Shown: positions 17,614-25,765, counted from the stretch's first letter. The stretch: DNA of 64,000 nt from CAYYFX01 sp964571855 (GCA_964571855.1 CAZNDO010000003.1:62001-126000); one strand, 5' to 3'. Translations and numbers: made by a program. The notes: generated by a model from the sequence alone, not told the origin.

Positions 17614-17629
17614 TGGTACGCCCCTTGAT
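17614..17629 (+). promoter_or_regulatory. sigma-54-like -24/-12 element
   Basis: TGGTACG, four bases, then TTGAT: GG and the -12 dinucleotide are correctly spaced (10 nt between them). The -24 part is perfect; the -12 C of TTGC is replaced by A. It would transcribe towards the CHRD gene with a leader of about 270 nt. Confidence 0.35.
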
Positions 17630-17914
17630 AGGGATACCGGATCGATCGGCCGTCACGCTTGTCGGAGCGGTCGATCATGTCGGACCCGGCCCGGTATCCG
17701 TCGCTCCTCTGGTTGGGGGACAGCACCGGGGTGACGCTGCCGCGGTCGGGTCCGACGAATCCCCCGCCCCGATCGAACGCGCATTCGCCGCCCGCCACGT
17801 ATCTGCGCGCCCGCCTCCCCGTCCGTTCCTCTGCTTGGAGTACCGAGTCCCCCCGGTCCAACACCCAGAGCACGCCCGTCGCGGCGCGTCGCGGCGGGTC
17901 GGGAGGTCCGCCCC

Positions 17915-19006
17915 ATGAACGCTCGAACCGCTCCCTTGCTTGCGGCATCCGCGCTCTTCCTGACCGCCACGTCCGCATCCGCGCTGGCGCCCATGAAGGC
18001 CCTCTGCGATGGCGCGCAGGAAGTCCCGCCGAACGGATCCGCGGGAACCGGCACCGGCCTGTTCCTGATCGACACCGCCACCAACACCCTCTTCTACTAC
18101 ATCGCGTACTCCGGCCTCGGGTCGGCGGAGCTGGCCGCGCACATCCACGGCTACGCGCCCGCGGGCGTCCCGGCCGGGGTGGAGCACGTGCTTCCCACGG
18201 GCACGCCGAAGATCGGGGCGTGGAACTACGCGGAAGCCGACGAGGCGAACATCCTCTCCGGGCTGTCGTACGTGAACATCCACACGAGCGGCTTCGGCGC
18301 CGGGGAGATCCGCGGCCAGATCCTCGCGGACCCGGTCACCAACATGGTGGCGCTGTGCAACGGCGCGGCCGAGACGCCCCCGAACGGGTCCGGCGGACAG
18401 GGCATCGGGTTCTTCACGATCGACACGGGCGCGAACACCCTGTCGTACGACATCCGCTTCGCCGGCCTCGACGCGTCGGAGTCCGCGGCGCATATCCACG
18501 GGTTCGCCGCGCCCGGCACGCCGGCCGGCGTGGTCCATGCGCTGCCGATCGGCGGCACGAAGACCGGCACGTGGAACTACGCGGCCGGCCAGGAGGCGAA
18601 CATCCTCGCCGAGCTGGCGTACGTGAACATCCACTCGCTGGACTTCCCCGGCGGCGAGATCCGCGGGCAGATCGTCGCCACGAGCCCCGCCACGGACGCC
18701 CCCGTGATCGGCGGCGCGGCGGCCGCCGGGCTGGAGCTCGTGGTCGCTCCGAACCCGGTCCGTGCGGGCCGCGGTGACGTGGCGCTCTTCTACCGCGGCG
18801 TCGAGGCGAACGAGGCGTCGGTGACGATCCACGACGTGTCCGGTCGCCTGGTGCGCAACGTGCACCGCGGCACGGCGAGCGACGCCGGGGTCGTGTCCTG
18901 GGACGGCAAGGACGAGACCGGGGCCGCGGTGGCCGCGGGCGTGTACTTCGCCCGCATCGAGTCCGCGGGCCGCTCCGAGACGAGGACCGTCACCGTGCTG
19001 AAGTAG
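17915..19006 (+). CDS. secreted protein with two CHRD domains and FlgD-like tail
   Basis: 363 residues with a signal peptide (residues ~5-24, S-A-S-A-L-A). Two CHRD domains in tandem (~27-135 and ~140-250) share the blocks G-A-x-E-x-P-P-N-G-S, A-A-H-I-H-G, W-N-Y-A, Y-V-N-I-H and G-E-I-R-G-Q-I. The repeats are about 50% alike by eye, suggesting internal duplication. The last ~90 residues are the FlgD-like tail (A-P-N-P-V, I-H-D-V-S-G-R-L-V, W-D-G-K-D, G-V-Y-F-A-R). CHRD domains occur in extracellular proteins of unknown biochemical role. Start supported by GGGAGG ~9 nt upstream. Confidence 0.9.
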   Translation: MNARTAPLLAASALFLTATSASALAPMKALCDGAQEVPPNGSAGTGTGLFLIDTATNTLFYYIAYSGLGSAELAAHIHGYAPAGVPAGVEHVLPTGTPKIGAWNYAEADEANILSGLSYVNIHTSGFGAGEIRGQILADPVTNMVALCNGAAETPPNGSGGQGIGFFTIDTGANTLSYDIRFAGLDASESAAHIHGFAAPGTPAGVVHALPIGGTKTGTWNYAAGQEANILAELAYVNIHSLDFPGGEIRGQIVATSPATDAPVIGGAAAAGLELVVAPNPVRAGRGDVALFYRGVEANEASVTIHDVSGRLVRNVHRGTASDAGVVSWDGKDETGAAVAAGVYFARIESAGRSETRTVTVLK

Positions 19007-19040
19007 CCGCACCCCGCCCCGGTGTCCCCGCGGCGCGATC

Positions 19041-19066
19041 GGGCGGCCCCTCCCGGGGGGTCGCCC
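19041..19066 (+). terminator. hairpin after the CHRD gene
   Basis: 10-bp stem (GGGCGGCCCC against GGGGTCGCCC, one G-T pair) with a 6-nt loop, 34 nt after the CHRD stop. Only a short T run follows, as is common at this GC content. Confidence 0.5.
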
Positions 19067-19085
19067 TTCGCGTCTCGCAACCCCC

Positions 19086-19115
19086 TTCCGCCGGCCCCGG
19101 CGGCGGTGCTAGCTT
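19086..19115 (+). promoter_or_regulatory. candidate promoter of the M43 protease gene
   Basis: TTCCGC (19086-19091), an 18-nt spacer, then TAGCTT (19110-19115). It would give a leader of about 145 nt before the ATG at 19267. Weak consensus match. Confidence 0.25.
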
Positions 19116-19266
19116 CCGCTCCGCCCGGACCCAACCCTGCCGGGGTGCGAGGACCCCGGAGTCCGGTGCGTCCCTCCGATCTCCTGACCGCACGGCGGCC
19201 CCCGCCGTCGCTGCGGAGATGCAGCAGCGCCGGAGCGGCGCTGTTCCCCTTCCTAGGAGAATCCCG

Positions 19267-21252
19267 ATGAAGCGCGCTCTCGTTGCGCTTTGTGGTGTCG
19301 CGATCTGCCTCCTCTCGTGGATCGACCCCGCGGCCGCCGTCACGGTGGGCCGTTACGACGTGATGTACGCCGACCCCGACGGCGTGCTCGTGCCCGGCGA
19401 GCGGTGCGCCACGCACGTTCCCACCGAGGCCGAGCAGCAGCGCGTGGCCGAGGACGTGGCCCGCTGGCTTGCGGACCATCCCGGCTTCGGCTCGCTGCGC
19501 GCCATCACCACCATCCCGGTGGCCGTGCACGTGGTGCGGAGCAGCACCGGCGCCTGGGACATCACCGACACCCAGATCAACAACCAGATCGCGGTGCTGA
19601 ACGCGGCGTACGCGAACACGAACTTCCGCTTCACGCTCTCCTCCGTGGACCGGACGAACAACACCGCGTGGTCGCAGCACACGATGGGAAGCTCGAACGA
19701 GAGCGCCATGAAGAACGCGCTGGCGATCAGCCCGGCCACCACGCTGAACCTGTACTCGTGCAACATCGGCGGCGGGCTCCTGGGTTACGCCACGTTCCCG
19801 TGGTCGTACGCCGAGAACAGCAACATGCACGGCGTGGTGTGCCTGTACTCGTCCTTCCCGGGCGGGTCGGCGGCGCCGTACAACCTGGGCGACACGGCCA
19901 CGCACGAGGTGGGGCACTTCCTCGGCCTGTACCACACGTTCCAGGGCGGCTGCACCGGCAGCGGCGACTTCGTGGACGACACGCCGGCGGAGGCCAGCCC
20001 GGCCTACGGCTGCCCGGCGGGTCGCAACACGTGCTCCAGCCCCGGCAACGACCCGATCACGAACTTCATGGACTACACGGACGACTCCTGCATGGACAAC
20101 TTCACGTCCGGGCAGTCCGTGCGCATGGACCAGCAGATGGCCACGTACCGCCCCACGATGCTGGGCGGCGGCGGCTGCTCGCCGACCGTGGCGGCGAACT
20201 TCTCCGGCTCGCCCACGTCGGGCACGGCACCGTTGACGGTGAACTTCACCGACCTGTCCACCGGCAGCCCCACGAGCTGGAGCTGGAACTTCGGCGACGG
20301 GACGGGGTCCAGCGCGCAGAACCCCAGCCACACGTACACGGCGGCCGGCACGTACACCGTGGCGCTCACGGCCACGAACGCGTGCGGCTCGGACGTGGAG
20401 TCCAAGAGCGCGTACGTCTCGGTCGGCGGCGGCGGCGGTGCCGTCACCATCACGTACGACGACTTCGAGAGCGGCATGGGCAGCTTCACCGACGGCGGCG
20501 CGGACATGTCCCGCTACACGGGCGGCACGTACGCGTGGCAGGGCTCGGCCGCGGCGGACATCCAGGACAACAGCGGGACGTCGTCGTCCTTCTACACCAC
20601 GACGACGCGGAACGTCACCGCGTACCAGACCCTGGAGGTGGAGTTCTACTTCCGCGCCCAGAGCATGGAGACCGGCGAGAACTTCTGGGTGCAGTACTAC
20701 AACGGCTCCGCGTGGCAGACCGTGGCGAACTACGTGGCCGGCACGAGCTTCAACAACGCCACGTTCTACGTGACCACGGTCACGATCCCGCGCAGCACGT
20801 ACACGTTCCCGACGAACGCGCGCATCCGGTTCATGTGCGACGCCTCGGACAACAACGACGACGTCTACATCGACCAGATCACGTGGCGCGGCCTGACGAC
20901 CTCGAGCGCGGAGCCGCTGCGCATCGTGGCGCTGGGCGAGGCGGACGATCGCGGGGACGACGACGCGGCGCGCCTCGGCCTGGACGCGGACGGCCTGTCG
21001 CTCGCGCAGAACCGGCCGAACCCGTTCCACGGCCGCACCACGATCTCCTTCAGCCTGCCCGAGGAGGCGTCGGTGCACCTGTCCGTGTACGACGTGACGG
21101 GCCGCCGGGTGATGACGCTCGTGGACGGCACGCAGCCGGCCGGCGTGCACTCGGTGGAGATGGACAGCCGGATCCTGAACCCCGGCGTGTACTTCTACCG
21201 CCTCGTGGCGGCCGGCGAGTCCGTGCAGAGGAAGATGGTCATCCTCGAGTAG
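19267..21252 (+). CDS. secreted M43 (pappalysin-type) zinc metalloprotease with PKD domain and FlgD-like tail
   Basis: 661 residues from the ATG at 19267 (AGGAGA upstream). The signal peptide ends near residue 24 (D-P-A-A-A). The catalytic motif H-E-V-G-H-F-L-G-L-Y-H (~residue 212) and the downstream N-F-M-D-Y-T Met-turn define the M43 metzincins. A PKD domain follows at ~318-395 (W-N-F-G-D-G, N-P-S-H-T-Y), then a beta-sandwich domain at ~405-550 and the FlgD-like tail (~580-661: N-R-P-N-P-F, Y-D-V-T-G-R-R-V, G-V-Y-F-Y). Many Cys residues in the catalytic domain suggest disulfides. An extracellular protein-degrading role is likely. Confidence 0.93.
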   Translation: MKRALVALCGVAICLLSWIDPAAAVTVGRYDVMYADPDGVLVPGERCATHVPTEAEQQRVAEDVARWLADHPGFGSLRAITTIPVAVHVVRSSTGAWDITDTQINNQIAVLNAAYANTNFRFTLSSVDRTNNTAWSQHTMGSSNESAMKNALAISPATTLNLYSCNIGGGLLGYATFPWSYAENSNMHGVVCLYSSFPGGSAAPYNLGDTATHEVGHFLGLYHTFQGGCTGSGDFVDDTPAEASPAYGCPAGRNTCSSPGNDPITNFMDYTDDSCMDNFTSGQSVRMDQQMATYRPTMLGGGGCSPTVAANFSGSPTSGTAPLTVNFTDLSTGSPTSWSWNFGDGTGSSAQNPSHTYTAAGTYTVALTATNACGSDVESKSAYVSVGGGGGAVTITYDDFESGMGSFTDGGADMSRYTGGTYAWQGSAAADIQDNSGTSSSFYTTTTRNVTAYQTLEVEFYFRAQSMETGENFWVQYYNGSAWQTVANYVAGTSFNNATFYVTTVTIPRSTYTFPTNARIRFMCDASDNNDDVYIDQITWRGLTTSSAEPLRIVALGEADDRGDDDAARLGLDADGLSLAQNRPNPFHGRTTISFSLPEEASVHLSVYDVTGRRVMTLVDGTQPAGVHSVEMDSRILNPGVYFYRLVAAGESVQRKMVILE

Positions 21253-21281
21253 CCGGATCCACGGATCCGTCGCACGATGCT

Positions 21282-21314
21282 CGGGCCGCTCCGGGATCCT
21301 CCCGGGGCGGCCCG
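21282..21314 (+). terminator. strong hairpin after the M43 gene
   Basis: 15-bp stem with one G-T pair and a 3-nt loop, 30 nt downstream of the stop, followed by GCTCGTTTCC. It lies between the protease gene and the OmpA-type gene. Confidence 0.65.
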
Positions 21315-21370
21315 GCTCGTTTCCGGTGCGCGATCCCGCTCACCGGTCCCGTCCGCAACCGGAGGTTCCC

Positions 21371-22285
21371 GTGCCCCTGAGAGTCCTCGGCCTGCTCGTC
21401 GCGGGTGCCGCCCTGTTCGCGAGCGTGGCGGCAGCCGCCCCCCCGAAGGATCACGACCTGATTCGCCCGTATCCCGGCTCCGTCGCCTCCCGACGGGACG
21501 ACGAGGGCTTCCGCGAGTACCGCGTGGTCATGCGCGTGGATCCGACCGGCAAGACGGACGACGATGCCCTGGTCACGCGCGCCGCGGAGGGCGCGCTCAC
21601 GCGGCTCGCGTACGAGAATCCGGAAGGGAAGTCGATCGGCGAGATCCACGCGAACTACCGCGAAGGGCTGGCGAAGGCGGGATTCGAGATCCTGTTCTCC
21701 TGCACGGGACAGGACTGCGGCCCGAGCTGGGCGTCCAGCCGCTGGGCCCGCGTGACGGGCATGAAGTACTTCGCCGCGGACATGGGGTACCTGTCCGCCC
21801 GCCTGGCGCGCGCCGAGGGCGACGTCTACGTGGCGGTCGCCATCAACGGGGCGCGCCACCAGATCGACGTGCTGGAGACGCGGCCCATGGAGACCGGCCT
21901 CGTCATCGTCACTCCCGAAGCGCTGGAGCGGGGACTCGCGGCGGACGGCCGCGTGGTGCTGGACGGCATCCGCTTCGATCACGACAAGGCGGAGATCCGC
22001 CCCGAGTCCGCGGAGGCGCTTGCGGTGGTCGCCGGGTTCCTCGCCGGGCACGCGTCGCTGAACGCGTTCATCGTGGGCCACACGGACACGGACGGGACCT
22101 TCGAGTACAACCAGGACCTCTCCCGCCGGCGCGCGGCCGCCGTGGTGGAAGCGCTCATCACGCGGCACGGCATCGCGAAGGAGCGGCTGACGGCGCACGG
22201 CGTGGGCCCGCTCTGCCCGTCGGCCACGAACCGGTCCGGGGAAGGCCAAGCGCGCAACCGGCGCGTCGAGATGGTGGAACGCTGA
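21371..22285 (+). CDS. OmpA-family outer-membrane protein with DUF4892-like domain
   Basis: 304 residues. I chose the GTG at 21371 because GGAGG lies six nt upstream and it begins a good signal peptide (L-G-L-L-V-A-G-A-A-L-F-A ... A-A-A-A). Residues ~25-190 match DUF4892-type periplasmic/outer-membrane proteins. Residues ~195-300 are an OmpA/MotB peptidoglycan-binding domain: V-L-D-G-I-R-F-D-H-D-K-A-E-I, G-H-T-D-T-D-G, N-Q-D-L-S-R-R-R-A and N-R-R-V-E. It probably links the outer membrane to peptidoglycan. The stop overlaps the next gene in a CTGA tetranucleotide. Confidence 0.88.
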   Translation: MPLRVLGLLVAGAALFASVAAAAPPKDHDLIRPYPGSVASRRDDEGFREYRVVMRVDPTGKTDDDALVTRAAEGALTRLAYENPEGKSIGEIHANYREGLAKAGFEILFSCTGQDCGPSWASSRWARVTGMKYFAADMGYLSARLARAEGDVYVAVAINGARHQIDVLETRPMETGLVIVTPEALERGLAADGRVVLDGIRFDHDKAEIRPESAEALAVVAGFLAGHASLNAFIVGHTDTDGTFEYNQDLSRRRAAAVVEALITRHGIAKERLTAHGVGPLCPSATNRSGEGQARNRRVEMVER

Positions 22286-22833
22286 GTACGCCGCCGGCGC
22301 CGCTGCGGACGGCACGCCTGGTCCTGGTGCCCGCCACCGCGGCGCTGGCGCGCGCGGAGCTGGAGAGCCACGACGCCTTCGCCCGGGCGCTGGACGCCGA
22401 CGTCCCTCCCGGGTGGCCGCCCCCGTTCAATGACGAGTCGTCCATGCGCTGGATCCTGGACGCGCTGGAGGCCGATCCCGCCGCGTGCGGCTGGTTGTCG
22501 TGGCACTTCCTGCTCGCGCAACCCGGCGGCCGCCGGCCGCTCGCGATCGGCACCGGCGGGTTCAAGGGGAAGCCGGATCGCCACGGTACGGTGGAGATCG
22601 GCTACTCCGTCATGGAGACCCACCACCGGCAGGGCATCGCGCCCGAGGCAGTGGATGCGCTCGTGACCTGGGCGTTCGGACAGCCGGGCGTGACGCGCAT
22701 CATCGCGCACACGCTGCCGGACGGCCGCGCATCCATGCGGGTCCTGGCGAAGAACGCGTTCGCGTACGTGGGACCGGGTCTCGACGAGGGTACGATCCTC
22801 TTCGAGCGCTGGCGGGCGCCGCGAACGCGCTGA
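22282..22833 (+). CDS. GNAT family N-acetyltransferase with apparent CTG start
   Basis: 183 residues. The fold begins with L-R-T-A-R-L-V-L-V-P, the usual first strand of RimJ/RimL-type GNATs, so the start must lie before it. In this frame no ATG, GTG or TTG lies between that strand and a point well inside the OmpA domain. The CTG at 22282 overlaps the preceding TGA as CTGA. The acetyl-CoA region (G-Y-S-V-M-E-T-H-H-R-Q-G-I-A-P-E-A) and the C-terminal A-S-M-R-V-L-A-K-N-A-F motif are intact. Acetylation target unknown. Confidence 0.8.
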   Translation: MSTPPAPLRTARLVLVPATAALARAELESHDAFARALDADVPPGWPPPFNDESSMRWILDALEADPAACGWLSWHFLLAQPGGRRPLAIGTGGFKGKPDRHGTVEIGYSVMETHHRQGIAPEAVDALVTWAFGQPGVTRIIAHTLPDGRASMRVLAKNAFAYVGPGLDEGTILFERWRAPRTR

Positions 22834-22856
22834 CCACCCCCTCTTGACCGTCCTGC

Positions 22857-23453
22857 GTGTCCTGCAGCACGGGCAACCACTGGCTCACGGTCGAGCTCCG
22901 CGGGACGATCTCCAATCGGGACGCGGTCGGCGCGCGCGTGCGGGTCGTCGCCGCCGTGGGCGGCGTGCCACGCGCCCAGACGCGCTTCGTCGGCGCATCG
23001 ATGGCCGGGAACAGCCACCAGGAGGACTTCCGCCAGCACTTCGGGCTGGGGGATGCCGTGGTCGCGGATTCGCTGATCGTACGCTGGCCCTCGGGGGTCG
23101 AGCAGCGCCTCCTCGCCGTCGGTGCGGATCAGCACTTCGTGGTCATCGAGGAGGACGTCACGGCGACGCCCGGGCCGGGGACCCGGTCGACGCATCTGCA
23201 GGTGGCCCCCAACCCGTTCCACGAAGCCGTGTTCGTGCGCTGGAGCCCGCGGGGGCACGTGCGGGCGGTGGACGTCCACGATGTCGCGGGGCGGCGCGTG
23301 CAGGTGCTGAACGTACCGCCCGGGAGCCAGGACATCCGCTGGGACGGGATCGGCGCCGACGGTCGCCCGGTGCCGCCGGGGACGTACTTCTTGCGGGCGA
23401 TCCCCGGAGCGAACGCACGCGCGGAGGTCGCGAAGGTCGTTCGCGTGCACTGA
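22857..23453 (+). pseudogene. truncated ASPIC/UnbV protein with FlgD-like tail
   Basis: 198 codons remain. Residues ~5-105 match the ASPIC/UnbV domain (G-N-H-W-L-T-V-E-L-R-G, S-N-R-D-A-V-G-A-R-V, F-G-L-G-D-A, W-P-S-G-V-E-Q). The rest is a FlgD-like tail (A-P-N-P-F, V-H-D-V-A-G-R-R-V, W-D-G, G-T-Y-F-L-R). The FG-GAP/VCBS repeats that normally precede ASPIC are missing, there is no signal peptide or ribosome binding site, and an in-frame TGA lies at 22845. The gene appears to have lost its 5' part by deletion next to the acetyltransferase gene. Confidence 0.7.
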
Positions 23454-23480
23454 GCCCGAGGGCGCCCGATCCGCAGGCGG

Positions 23481-23503
23481 CGGGCGGCCGATGGCGCCGC
23501 CCG
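23481..23503. terminator. hairpin between converging genes
   Basis: 8-bp stem (CGGGCGGC against GCCGCCCG) with a 7-nt loop followed by TTCGCC. It lies between the stop of the ASPIC fragment (23453) and the stop of the leftward gene at 23510. Confidence 0.4.
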
Positions 23504-23509
23504 TTCGCC

Positions 23510-24130
23510 TCACGGGCCGCAGGTCAGATCCTCGCCCGACATGCCGACACGGATGGAGTCCACCGTCCTCCCCATGCGGACCGAGTGCGTGCCGTCGGGC
23601 CGGACGGTGAGGATGGGGCCGTTCAGGTCCCACGTGATCTGCTCGTCGAGCGCGCCCTCCACGTTCACGCCGGTTGCCCTCGCCAACCCCACGAGCAGGC
23701 TCAGTCCGTTGTCGGGCGCGGACTGCTCGCGGATGCACCCGCGACCCCCGAAGAGCGCGCCGCCGGACGCCGCGTAGCAGCACCCCACCGTGATGCCGGA
23801 ACCCCGCGGGCTCATGACGGAGCGGAGCCGCGAGAAGGCGTCCACGTTCCAGACGGTGATCCCCGCTCCGAGGTCGATCAGGCCGGGCGCGCCGTGGCAG
23901 TTGATCATCAGTCGCCAGAGGCTGCGTGCGCCGCCGGCAGCGCTGGCGATCGCGGAGACGACCTGCGGCACGGTGGTCGAGTCGTTCACGTAGGTGTGCC
24001 GGATCTGGGCCGCGGGGACCCGGCTGTGATAGGAAGCCACCCGCCCGTACCACGGGGCGAGCGCGGCATTGCGGCGCGCGTTCTCGGCGGGGGTCCCGTC
24101 GCTGTGTCGCATGTGGACGTAGACGATCAT
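23510..24130 (-). CDS. small caspase-fold-like protein (putative cysteine peptidase)
   Basis: 206 residues from the ATG at 24130, with GGGAGAG seven nt upstream. The core shows a strand ending in I-N-C-H-G (residues ~99-103), then G-A-G-I-x-V and a strand ending in V-G-C-C-Y-A-A-S. This His-Gly and later Cys spacing is the catalytic arrangement of clan CD peptidases (caspase, CHAT, gingipain and C80 types). It has no signal peptide and no death, CHAT-partner or TPR domain. I see no known named family. Assignment rests on the motif only; it could be an inactive or effector-like relative. Confidence 0.55.
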   Translation of the reverse strand: MIVYVHMRHSDGTPAENARRNAALAPWYGRVASYHSRVPAAQIRHTYVNDSTTVPQVVSAIASAAGGARSLWRLMINCHGAPGLIDLGAGITVWNVDAFSRLRSVMSPRGSGITVGCCYAASGGALFGGRGCIREQSAPDNGLSLLVGLARATGVNVEGALDEQITWDLNGPILTVRPDGTHSVRMGRTVDSIRVGMSGEDLTCGP

Positions 24131-24298
24131 GGCGCTCTCCCGCGCCCGGCGGCGGGAACCGCGCGGGCGTGCCCCGGCAGGGAAGCCCCGGGACTCTCGA
24201 GGGGCATCCGGCGCCGGTGCGGGCGAGCGCTCCGATGGTGGACCCGGCGGGGTGGGGACCGCAAGCAGGTCGAGGCCCCTCACCCCCGGGAACGCGCG

Positions 24299-24841
24299 CT
24301 ACTTCATCGCCCAGAAGCCGAAGGCCACGCCTCCGGGGGCGCAGACGATCGCGATCCACCCCATCCCGGACGGAAGCTGCATCGGGGGCACCATCTCCGT
24401 GGCGCCGCCCGCGAGCGCCTTCTCGTAGGTCTCGCGGATGTCGTGGACCTCGCAGTACGGGATGGATCCGGGGACCTCGGGCGGGTTGTTGGAGCGGATG
24501 CCGCCGCCCGTGTCGTTCGGGAAGCGCCACATGTGGTAGGGGCCGCCCTGCGTGGGGAACGGCTCGCCGAACTGCCAGCCGAGCACGGACTCGCACCACG
24601 CCTTCGTCGCGAGCGGATCGGCGCTGGCCAGCTCGGTGTGCGTGATGACGCCGTGACGGATCGCGGGCGGGCCGGCCGGCTTCTTCGCGGCCGCGCGACG
24701 CGCCACGGGCTTCTTCTTGCGGGAGGCCTTCGCGGCGGAGCGGGACGCGGCCTTGCGCGCAGCCTTCTTCGCGGCCTTCCGCGGAGCCTTCTTCGCGGAC
24801 TTCTTCGCCGCCTTCTTCTTCGCGGTCTTCCTGGGGGCCAT
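24299..24841 (-). CDS. glyoxalase-fold (VOC) protein with histone H1-like N-terminal tail
   Basis: 180 residues. The first ~58 are almost pure Lys/Ala/Arg/Ser (repeated A-A-K-K, A-K-K-S-A-K-K and R-K-A-A), like the C-terminal tail of histone H1 and bacterial H1-like proteins. Residues ~62-180 form one VOC/glyoxalase domain (I-T-H-T-E-L-A-S-A-D, W-C-E-S-V-L-G-W-Q-F, G-G-G-I-R, F-G-F-W-A-M-K). VOC domains include dioxygenases, isomerases and resistance proteins. The metal ligands cannot be assigned with certainty. The basic tail would bind DNA or RNA; this pairing is unusual. Confidence 0.85.
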   Translation of the reverse strand: MAPRKTAKKKAAKKSAKKAPRKAAKKAARKAASRSAAKASRKKKPVARRAAAKKPAGPPAIRHGVITHTELASADPLATKAWCESVLGWQFGEPFPTQGGPYHMWRFPNDTGGGIRSNNPPEVPGSIPYCEVHDIRETYEKALAGGATEMVPPMQLPSGMGWIAIVCAPGGVAFGFWAMK

Positions 24842-24916
24842 GCGGTGCTCCTCTCGTGCGGGGGTGGCGAGCCCGGTCGGGGGCCGGGAGTCTATACCAC
24901 CGGGGCGCGGGAGGGG

Positions 24917-25420
24917 CTATCGGGGGCGTGCGGATCCCGTCGCGGCCAGCTCGAGGTCGCCCTCGGCGAGCTCCGCGAACTTCTCCATGTAGGTCTGCCC
25001 CACCGGCTCGCCGAAGCGCATGATCAGCCACACCAGGGCCCGCAGCGGCCAGGGCACGCCGGAGTGATGCACCACCACCTCGTGCAGGACGTACGTGTGC
25101 GCACCGGCCCGCCGGAGCTCGTAGCGCTCCTCCACCCAGCGCCGGCGCACCTCCGCCCCGGACGGGCGCGCGCGCTCCTCCAGCCGGGCGACCAGGAGGG
25201 AGGGCGGGCGGAACTCGGCGATCTCGGCGTCGAACTCCACGGCGCCCCGACCCAGGTCGTACTGCACGCGGTAGCGGGAGCCGACTCCCCAGGGACCGAA
25301 CCCCATGCGCGTGGTCCGGGTGATCCTGGGGTTCCAGAGCGAGTGCAGCCCGGGGTCGGCCAGGATGGACCAGGCGCGTTCCGCCGGCACCTTCGCGATC
25401 GCGTCCTCCCGAACCCGCAT
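24917..25420 (-). CDS. SRPBCC (START/polyketide-cyclase-like) family protein
   Basis: 167 residues from the ATG at 25420, with GAGGAGG six nt upstream. The pattern is that of a SRPBCC helix-grip fold: a first strand with I-A-K-V-P-A-E-R-A-W-S-I-L-A-D-P, then W-N-P-R-I-T-R-T-T, central strands and a long C-terminal helix containing Y-M-E-K-F-A-E-L-A. These proteins bind hydrophobic ligands. The gene precedes the H1-tailed VOC gene on the same strand (75-nt gap), so cotranscription is possible. Confidence 0.8.
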   Translation of the reverse strand: MRVREDAIAKVPAERAWSILADPGLHSLWNPRITRTTRMGFGPWGVGSRYRVQYDLGRGAVEFDAEIAEFRPPSLLVARLEERARPSGAEVRRRWVEERYELRRAGAHTYVLHEVVVHHSGVPWPLRALVWLIMRFGEPVGQTYMEKFAELAEGDLELAATGSARPR

Positions 25421-25491
25421 GGCCGCCTCCTCGGTCCGGGATCGACCCGCCGGGGACGTGCCTTGAGGGACGGCCGCCGCGAGAAAGGTGG

Positions 25492-25519
25492 TGCAAACGC
25501 GCCACGCGCGGACTAGATT
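25492..25519 (+). promoter_or_regulatory. possible promoter towards the SET-domain gene
   Basis: TGCAAA (25492-25497), 16 nt, then TAGATT (25514-25519). It predicts a leader of about 265 nt. Weak evidence. Confidence 0.25.
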
Positions 25520-25765
25520 CCCCGCCTCAAAGGAGCCGGCGCCCGGCCGTCGAGCCGCTGCAGCGCCCCAGAGTCCCGTGAACCGTGAGTCGGTCGGCCC
25601 GAGGCTGGTCGTCATCCCGCGAAGCGCGGACCGTGAAGGCTCCTGCCCCTCGTTGTTGACCCACCGCTCCTCATCCCCCGCCCGGATCGCTCCGCGGAAT
25701 GCGACGCGCCGGGGGTTCCACTCCATTCCGCAGGTCGGACCGCCGAAACAGCGGGAACGCTTCTC

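Larger units (their letters stand above)
17462..17914 (+). promoter_or_regulatory. 453-nt intergenic region upstream of the CHRD gene
   Basis: No supported gene; open frames here have no domains or ribosome binding sites. It is less GC-rich than its neighbours in its first half. It contains an inverted repeat at 17502-17514 and a sigma-54-like -24/-12 element at 17614-17629, both listed separately. It probably carries the control region of the CHRD gene. Confidence 0.5.

Noticed and set aside
24670..24841. Lys/Ala-rich repeat DNA that might be a frameshift artefact
   Set aside because: It is in frame with the VOC domain, starts at an ATG, and has the composition of genuine H1-like tails, so it was kept as part of the gene.
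25600..25690. Possible dispersed intergenic repeat with CCCGCGAAGCGCGGACCGTGA
   Set aside because: No second copy was found by eye in this window, so it cannot be called a repeat from this sequence alone.
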